Below, piece after piece: positions 33,102 through 37,841 of a stretch of DNA of 37,841 bases. The notes beneath the pieces were generated by a model. It searched no databases and was not told the DNA's origin. It saw only the letters and a list, made by a program, of their open reading frames with translations. Numbering within the stretch: position 1 is the first letter of the stretch; each line of letters begins with the position of its first letter. Source of the DNA: Rhodospirillales bacterium (GTDB taxonomy: Bacteria > Pseudomonadota > Alphaproteobacteria > Acetobacterales > Acetobacteraceae); assembly GCA_017304945.1 (NCBI GenBank), contig JAFKLG010000105.1:1-37841 (forward strand), in the 5' to 3' direction. Made by a program: the position numbers and the translations under genes.

Positions 33102-35427
33102 GACGGGGGCCTTGATTTTCCATGTGACGGTTCTGCTGCGACCACAGGCGGCGATAGACGGCGCAGCGTTCGAGCAGGACGTGGTGCGGCGCGAAGTCCG
33201 CGACCTTGCCCTTCTCCATGACCAGGATCTGGTCGCAGTCCACCAGCGAGGACAGCCGGTGCGAGACGATCACCATCGTCCGGCCGCGGGCGATCCGCAG
33301 CAGGTTGGCGTTCACCAGCGCCTCGCTCTCCGGATCCAGCGCGCTGGTCGCCTCGTCCAGGATCATCAGCCGCGGATCGGTGATCAGGGCGCGGGCGATC
33401 GCCAGCCGCTGCCGTTGCCCGCCCGAGAGATTGGGCGAGCCCTCCTCGATGTAGGTCTCGTAGCCGTTCGGCATGCGCTCGATGAATTCCTCGGCCCCCG
33501 CCAGGCGGGCGGCGCGGATCGCATCCTCGAGCGTCAGCCCCGGGCGGCCGGCCAGGATGTTCTCCCGGATCGAGCCGCGGAACAGGAAGTTCTCCTGCAG
33601 CACGACGCCGAAGCTGGAGCGCAGATGACGCAGGTTGATCTCACGCAGGTCGGCGCCGTCGATCTTCACGAAGCCCGAATACTCGCGGTTGATACCCTGC
33701 AGCAGACGGGTGATGGTCGACTTGCCGGAGCCCGACGGACCGACCAGGCCCAGCATCGTGCCCGCCGGGACCGAGAAGCTGACCCGGTCCAGCGCCGGGA
33801 TCTTGGTCCCGGGATAGGTGAAGACGACGTCCTGGAACTCGATCGCGCCGGCGAATTTCGGCCGCAGCCCGCCCGAGGCGGCATCCGCTTCCAGCGGCCG
33901 GTTCAGCACCGAGGCCGCCTGCGCCATGCCACCCGCGACTTCTTCCCAGTCCTCGAGCAGCCGCGCCATGCCCACCAGCGGCTGCGACACACGCTGCGAC
34001 AGCATCATGAAGGCGAACAGGCTGCCGATCATGTAGCCGGAGTTGTCGGTCAGGGCGAGATAGGCGCCCAGCATGATCACGCCGACATACATGAACCGTT
34101 CGAGCGGAGTGACCAGGGTCTGCGGCCAGTTGCTGATCCGCCCGAGCGCGAGACGCCACCTGCCGGTCTCGGCCACCCGCTCGTCCCACAGCGCCTTCCG
34201 CTGCGGCTCGAGCGCCAGCGACTTCACCGTCTTCATCCCCACGATCGTCTCGCCGAGCGCCGCCGACTTGAGCGTCTCCGCGGTCAACACGCGGGCATAC
34301 ACGGTCCGGATCGGCCGCAGATAGGCGATGACGATCAGGGCGATCACCGTCGCGCAGACCAGCACCACCCAGGCCAGCGTCGCGTTGAGCCAGAACAGGA
34401 ACGGCAGCAGCACGCAGAGCGTGATCATGTCGAGGAAGGTCGTCAGCAGCTTGCCGGTGATGAACTGCCGCACGACGTTGAGCTGCGAGACCTTGTACAT
34501 CGTCTCACCGGCGGGATGCCGCTCGAAGTAGTCGAGTGGCAGCCGCATCAGCCGCCCGAAGACGTGCAGGCTCAGCTTGGTGTCGATCCGGGTGCCGACC
34601 ACCAGGATGATCAGTCGGCGCGCATAGCCCAGCAAGGTTTCGTAGAGGATCGCGATCGCCAGGATCGTGCTGATCAGAGTCAGCGTGGAATAGGAGTGGT
34701 GCGACATCACCTTGTCGACCACGGTCATCACCAGCATCGGCGGCGCGATGGTCAGGAAGCTGATCGCCAGGGACGCAATGCCGATATCCCGCAGCGACTT
34801 GCGCTCCTGCAGCACCAGCCCGAACAGCCAGCCCAGCGAGAACGGCGGATCCTTCTCGGCATAGCCGCGCTGCGCCCGCAGCAGGATCGCTTCGCCGGTC
34901 CACACATCGGCCAGCCGCATTTCGTCGACCGGCAGCGGCGCTTCCGCTTCCGGCATGCGGGGGTCCTTCAGCAGGACCACCTTGTGTTCGGTGTTGGCGC
35001 CGACCAGCATGCCGGCCGTGCCGTCGGTGAACAGCAGCACCACCGGGCCGGTGTTCTTGAACGACATCAGGTGGCGCCAGCGCAGGCGCACCGCGCGGGC
35101 CCACATGCCGGAATTCTGCGCCCAGGCGGACAAGGAGGCCGCGGAGGGGGTCTTCTCCCCCGCCTCGAGGCGATATTCGCCCGGGTCGAGCTCCATCCCG
35201 TAATAGCGCCCCGCCATCATCATAGCGAGCAGGCGCGGATGGATCGGCTGGTCCCGACCTGCCGCCCCTCCCGACGGCGCACCCACGCCCGCCCCGCCGC
35301 CGCCGGGTTGTGCAGCCGCAGCCTGGCGCGCCTGCCCGAGTGGGCCGGTGATGTGTCCGTCAGATATATCCACGAGCAACCCCTCTTGCGAGCCCACAGC
35401 CTTCAGAGCCCATGCGCCCAGGTCCAT
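33064..35427 (-). CDS. Type I secretion ABC transporter with degenerate C39-like domain
   Basis: A 787-residue exporter with three parts. The N-terminal domain (about 60-190) has the C39 peptidase shape (LLAMMMAGRYYGMELDP, VVLLFTDGTAGMLVG, KVVLLKDPR) but lacks the catalytic Cys and His, so it is a C39-like non-cutting domain as in HlyB. A six-helix ABC membrane domain runs about 205-500. The ATPase domain has Walker A GPSGSGKST, signature LSGGQRQR, Walker B LMILDEATSALD and switch His in VSHRLSS. A TTG at 35454 is an alternative start. It leads the minus-strand block; 491 bp separate it from tldD. The substrate is unknown. HlyB-type exporters usually take proteins with uncleaved C-terminal signals. 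Confidence 0.92.
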   Translation of the reverse strand: MDLGAWALKAVGSQEGLLVDISDGHITGPLGQARQAAAAQPGGGGAGVGAPSGGAAGRDQPIHPRLLAMMMAGRYYGMELDPGEYRLEAGEKTPSAASLSAWAQNSGMWARAVRLRWRHLMSFKNTGPVVLLFTDGTAGMLVGANTEHKVVLLKDPRMPEAEAPLPVDEMRLADVWTGEAILLRAQRGYAEKDPPFSLGWLFGLVLQERKSLRDIGIASLAISFLTIAPPMLVMTVVDKVMSHHSYSTLTLISTILAIAILYETLLGYARRLIILVVGTRIDTKLSLHVFGRLMRLPLDYFERHPAGETMYKVSQLNVVRQFITGKLLTTFLDMITLCVLLPFLFWLNATLAWVVLVCATVIALIVIAYLRPIRTVYARVLTAETLKSAALGETIVGMKTVKSLALEPQRKALWDERVAETGRWRLALGRISNWPQTLVTPLERFMYVGVIMLGAYLALTDNSGYMIGSLFAFMMLSQRVSQPLVGMARLLEDWEEVAGGMAQAASVLNRPLEADAASGGLRPKFAGAIEFQDVVFTYPGTKIPALDRVSFSVPAGTMLGLVGPSGSGKSTITRLLQGINREYSGFVKIDGADLREINLRHLRSSFGVVLQENFLFRGSIRENILAGRPGLTLEDAIRAARLAGAEEFIERMPNGYETYIEEGSPNLSGGQRQRLAIARALITDPRLMILDEATSALDPESEALVNANLLRIARGRTMVIVSHRLSSLVDCDQILVMEKGKVADFAPHHVLLERCAVYRRLWSQQNRHMENQGPRHAALAPTLAQGD

Positions 35428-35918
35428 TCGGCAGGGCGGACCCCGTCCCAGCAACGCGGGAGGATATTTGGGGGCCGCATCATTCGGCCACCTCTTCGAG
35501 GGGCCGCGCCATCACAATTCGAGTATGGCCGCCCGAACCCGCATGTTTCAACAGAATCTTGATTTCATGAGTGTAATCACGACAATCGTCGATACTCGCG
35601 CAGACACCCACGGTGCGTGTTGCGGCCTTATGCCACACCCTGCCCATCCGGCAACAGCATTCCCGGCGGTCGGTCCGAACGCACGCGGCACCCGGGTGTT
35701 GCGCTGCGCCTCGCCAGGCGCCGCATGCCGCCCGCGCCGCTTCCGCCGCGCCACGCGCCGCATGCCGCGGAACCGCCAATCGGTTCCGAGCCGCCTCGCG
35801 GGCGTGGCAGAACCCGCGCCTCCCGGCCTACACTCGGCCCGCTCGCCGGCTGGCGCGGCCCTCTCACGCACCCCATCTGCAGGGTTCGCGGCCCAGATTT
35901 CCTGAAATGGATCGATCC
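35428..35918. other. Long divergent intergenic region between the ABC and tldD genes
   Basis: The 491 bp hold no clearly supported gene. The part near 35515-35620 is AT-richer than its surroundings, and the rest is GC-rich with many weak overlapping frames. A minus-strand frame of 43 codons (35480-35611) is not a shadow of any gene but has low third-position GC and no ribosome site. Promoters for both directions should lie here. Confidence 0.7.
35522..35551 (-). promoter_or_regulatory. Candidate promoter for the secretion operon
   Basis: On the minus strand, TTGAAA (35546-35551) and CATACT (35522-35527) are separated by 18 bp and match sigma-70 boxes at 5/6 and 4/6. It lies about 95 bp before the ABC start in the AT-rich patch. 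Confidence 0.3.
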
Positions 35919-37358
35919 ATGACCCCTCTCGCCACCACCGACGCCCTGTTCTTCGAGCATCCCGGCGCCACGCTCGACCGCGCCGCCGCCGAACGGATCG
36001 CGGCCGAGGCGCTGCGGGCCGGCGACGACGGCGAGCTGTTCCTCGAATATCGCGAGAGCGAGCACATCAGCCTCGATGACGGCCGCATCCGCAACGCCGG
36101 ATTCGACACCACGCTCGGGTTCGGCCTGCGTGTCGTGGCCGGCGAGGCCACCGGCTACGCGCATGCCGGGGAGATCTCCGAGGCCGCGCTCCGCCGCGCA
36201 GCCGAAAGCGTCGCCGCGGTGGCGACCGGCCATACCGGTACGGCCGCGGAGCCGCCGCGCGCCACCAACCGCCGGCTCTATTCCGACGCGAATCCGCTGC
36301 CGGCCCTGCCCTTCGCGACCCGCACCGCCCTGCTGTCCGAGATCGACGCCTATGCCCGCGCGAAGGACAGCCGGATCAAGCAGGTGATGGCCTCGCTCAG
36401 CGGGGAGTGGCAGGCGGTGCAGATCCTGCGCGCCGACGGCGTGCGGGTGGCCGATTTGCGGCCGCTGGTCCGCTTGAACGTCGCGGTCATCGTCGAGGCG
36501 AACGGGCGACGGGAGACCGGCAGCTACGGAACCGGCGGTCGTTTCTCGTATGACGGGGTGATCCAGCCCGAGATCTGGCAGGGCGCCGTCGCCGAAGCGC
36601 TGCGCCAGGCGCTGGTCAGCCTCGAGAGCCGTCCGGCTCCGGCCGGCGAGATGGAGGTCGTGCTGGGGGCGGGATGGCCCGGCATCCTGCTGCACGAGGC
36701 GATCGGCCACGGGCTGGAGGGCGATTTCAACCGCAAGCGCACGTCCGCCTTCGCCGGCCTGCTGGGCCAGCAGATCGCGGCGCGCGGCGTCACCGTGGTG
36801 GATGACGGCACCTTGCCCGATCGCCGTGGCAGCCTCACGGTGGACGACGAGGGCACTCCCTCCTCCCGCACCGTGCTGATCGAGGACGGAATGCTGGTGG
36901 GCTTCATGCAGGACCGGCTGAACGCGCGGCTGATGCAGACCGCGAGCACCGGGAACGGGCGCCGCCAGTCCTACGCCTATGCACCGATGCCGCGCATGAC
37001 CAACACCGTCATGCTGGGGGGCACCCACAGCCCGGACGAAATGATTGCCTCGGTCAAGCGCGGGCTCTACGCGGTGAATTTCGGCGGCGGCCAGGTGGAC
37101 ATCACCTCGGGCAAGTTCGTTTTCTCGGCCAGCGAGGCCTACCTGATCGAGGATGGCAAGGTGGGCGCGCCGGTGAAGGGCGCGACGCTGATCGGCAATG
37201 GGCCGGACGCATTGCGGCGGGTCAGCATGGTCGGCAACGACATGGCGCTTGACCCTGGCATCGGCACCTGTGGCAAGAGCGGTCAGGGCGTTCCGGTCGG
37301 TGTCGGCCAGCCCACGCTGAAGCTGGCCGGGCTGACGGTGGGCGGCACCGCCGCCTGA
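35919..37358 (+). CDS. tldD: Metalloprotease TldD
   Basis: A 479-residue zinc peptidase that aligns with E. coli TldD along its length: TASLSG-type block (MASLSGEWQAVQILRADG), RPLVRLNVAV, GAGWPGILLHEAIGHGLEGDFNRK, TVVDDGTLPDRRGSLTVDDEGTPS, GFMQDRLNARLM, NFGGGQVDITSGKFVFSASEAYLIEDGKV, GVPVGVGQPTLKLAGLTVGGTA. The HExxxH motif is at 259-264, and Cys451 (GTCGKSG) is the probable third zinc ligand. TldD works with TldE (PmbA) to digest unfolded peptides and mature microcin B17. No pmbA lies here. ATG 35919 is chosen; 35907 adds four residues. A terminator-like hairpin follows. The next gene encodes the repeat peptide. Confidence 0.95.
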   Translation: MTPLATTDALFFEHPGATLDRAAAERIAAEALRAGDDGELFLEYRESEHISLDDGRIRNAGFDTTLGFGLRVVAGEATGYAHAGEISEAALRRAAESVAAVATGHTGTAAEPPRATNRRLYSDANPLPALPFATRTALLSEIDAYARAKDSRIKQVMASLSGEWQAVQILRADGVRVADLRPLVRLNVAVIVEANGRRETGSYGTGGRFSYDGVIQPEIWQGAVAEALRQALVSLESRPAPAGEMEVVLGAGWPGILLHEAIGHGLEGDFNRKRTSAFAGLLGQQIAARGVTVVDDGTLPDRRGSLTVDDEGTPSSRTVLIEDGMLVGFMQDRLNARLMQTASTGNGRRQSYAYAPMPRMTNTVMLGGTHSPDEMIASVKRGLYAVNFGGGQVDITSGKFVFSASEAYLIEDGKVGAPVKGATLIGNGPDALRRVSMVGNDMALDPGIGTCGKSGQGVPVGVGQPTLKLAGLTVGGTAA

Positions 37359-37387
37359 GGCGGGCCGGTCTCCCTGTCTCTGTCAGG

Positions 37388-37404
37388 GGGCGGCTGGGCC
37401 GCCC
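37388..37404 (+). terminator. Terminator-like hairpin after tldD
   Basis: GGGCGGC (37388-37394) pairs perfectly with GCCGCCC (37398-37404) around a TGG loop, 30 bp after the stop. TCGGGTCTTTAG follows, a weak T-run. It suggests the repeat-peptide gene is transcribed on its own. Confidence 0.55.
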
Positions 37405-37429
37405 TCGGGTCTTTAGAGCCGCACCGAAC

Positions 37430-37541
37430 TTGCCTCACAAGTTGAGAACGCTCTATTACACTGCGAACACAGGTACGTGGGTGACATAAAATTGACGTAG
37501 AAATAACGAATTTTCAACGATTGGTTGCACACTGGGTGACA
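37430..37541 (+). promoter_or_regulatory. AT-rich promoter region with a 9-bp direct repeat
   Basis: This stretch is much richer in A and T than the rest of the window. Possible -35/-10 pairs are TTGCCT (37430) with TATTAC (37454), 18-bp spacer, and a second -35-like TTGACG (37492) with no clear -10. TGGGTGACA occurs twice on the same strand (37478-37486 and 37533-37541), 55 bp apart, about five helical turns, and could be a regulator site. Confidence 0.4.
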
Positions 37542-37584
37542 CTTTGCTCCTCGTCGATGCATTCGCGTCTCGAGGAGAACACAA

Positions 37585-37841
37585 ATGAACAATTCTTACA
37601 TTGGATTGTCCTGCACGGGTTCGACCACTGAGCAGCTTACAAAGGTCCGCCTCGGCGCGTTCGCCCCCACCCTGCCGCAGCCCGATATGACCAAGGTCCG
37701 TCTCGGCGCGTTCGCCCCCACCCTGCCGCAGCCCGACATGACCAAGGTCCGTCTCGGCGCCTTCGCACCCTCCCTGCCGCAGCCCGACATGACCAAGGTT
37801 CGCCTCGGCGCCTTCGCGCCCACCCTGCCGCAGCCCGACAT
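37585..37841 (+). CDS. Tandem 17-residue repeat peptide, 3' partial
   Basis: ATG 37585 follows GAGGAG by 7 bp. An 18-residue head (MNNSYIGLSCTGSTTEQL) leads to at least four copies of TKVRLGAFAPTLPQPDM; the fourth runs off the window. The head has one Cys, no hydrophobic core and no double-Gly site, so neither a Sec signal nor a bacteriocin leader is seen. Each unit carries Lys, Arg, one Asp and three Pro. Codon variation between copies is silent at six of seven variable codons; the seventh swaps Thr and Ser. That proves the frame and shows selection on the peptide. The opposite-strand frame is open but varies in residues. I do not recognise the family. It could be a multicore modified peptide precursor, a secreted repeat protein or a structural protein. 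Confidence 0.8.
   Translation, partial: MNNSYIGLSCTGSTTEQLTKVRLGAFAPTLPQPDMTKVRLGAFAPTLPQPDMTKVRLGAFAPSLPQPDMTKVRLGAFAPTLPQPD
37639..37841 (+). repeat. 51-bp tandem array encoding the 17-residue units
   Basis: Units start at 37639, 37690, 37741 and 37792; the last lacks one base at the window end. Adjacent copies differ by three or four bases, nearly all at third codon positions. The array continues beyond the window, so total copy number is unknown. Confidence 0.95.

Noticed and set aside
37596..37841. Minus-strand open frame with its own 17-residue repeats (MSGCGR...RRTLV)
   Set aside because: It is the complement of the plus-strand repeat gene. Between copies its residues change (Val/Glu, Lys/Asn, Met/Ile, Leu/Phe) where the plus-strand frame changes only silently, and it has no ribosome site.
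37639..37841. 51-bp repeats as a CRISPR array
   Set aside because: Units are contiguous with no spacers, vary mostly at third codon positions and encode one open frame.

Overview
The window is a high-GC, gene-dense stretch of an alphaproteobacterial chromosome. Gene content and codon use (G or C at most third positions) fit the order Acetobacterales/Acetobacteraceae, but this is inferred from style and not from a marker gene. I see no rRNA, tRNA, CRISPR array, transposase or prophage.

Layout. (1) 1-4358: the 3' end of a Tim44-like membrane protein, then an iron-uptake pair, a TonB-dependent siderophore receptor and a PepSY membrane protein, behind a 13-bp minisatellite and a Fur-like box. 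(2) 4497-11100: metabolism and housekeeping: a DUF2939 protein, diaminopropionate ammonia-lyase divergent from a D-erythronate dehydrogenase-like enzyme, a divergent ClC channel with CBS domains, a small membrane protein and an M16 zinc peptidase. A REP-type palindrome pair follows. (3) 11297-14466: a TPR-glycosyltransferase, a two-CBS protein and a YqjD/YqjE-like membrane pair. (4) 14545-18578: a minus-strand run MarR, glutamine synthetase-like ligase, MBL hydrolase, MFS transporter, which looks like a small uptake/catabolic operon. (5) 18752-24072: an Asp-box beta-propeller with a MoaD/ThiS-like protein, cytochrome b561, an unknown polytopic membrane protein, a phosphotriesterase-family hydrolase, a LOG-family protein and cytochrome c'. 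(6) 24278-35427: a minus-strand block of six genes: type I secretion ABC transporter, HlyD adaptor, Sel1-repeat protein, giant two-glycosyltransferase fusion, a protein with ChW-like repeats, and a second glycosyltransferase. (7) 35919-37841: divergent from that block, the metalloprotease gene tldD, then a small gene cut by the window end that encodes perfect 17-residue tandem repeats.

The most unusual object is the last gene (37585 to the window edge). It has an 18-residue non-repeated head followed by at least four copies of the unit TKVRLGAFAPTLPQPDM. Seven codons vary between copies; six vary only silently and one swaps Thr for Ser, so the peptide is under selection. It has its own AT-richer promoter region, lies directly after tldD (a family that includes peptide-maturing proteases), and is 2 kb from a divergent secretion/glycosylation block. 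A multicore peptide precursor or a secreted repeat protein handled by these neighbours is a reasonable hypothesis, but nothing in the sequence proves the link.
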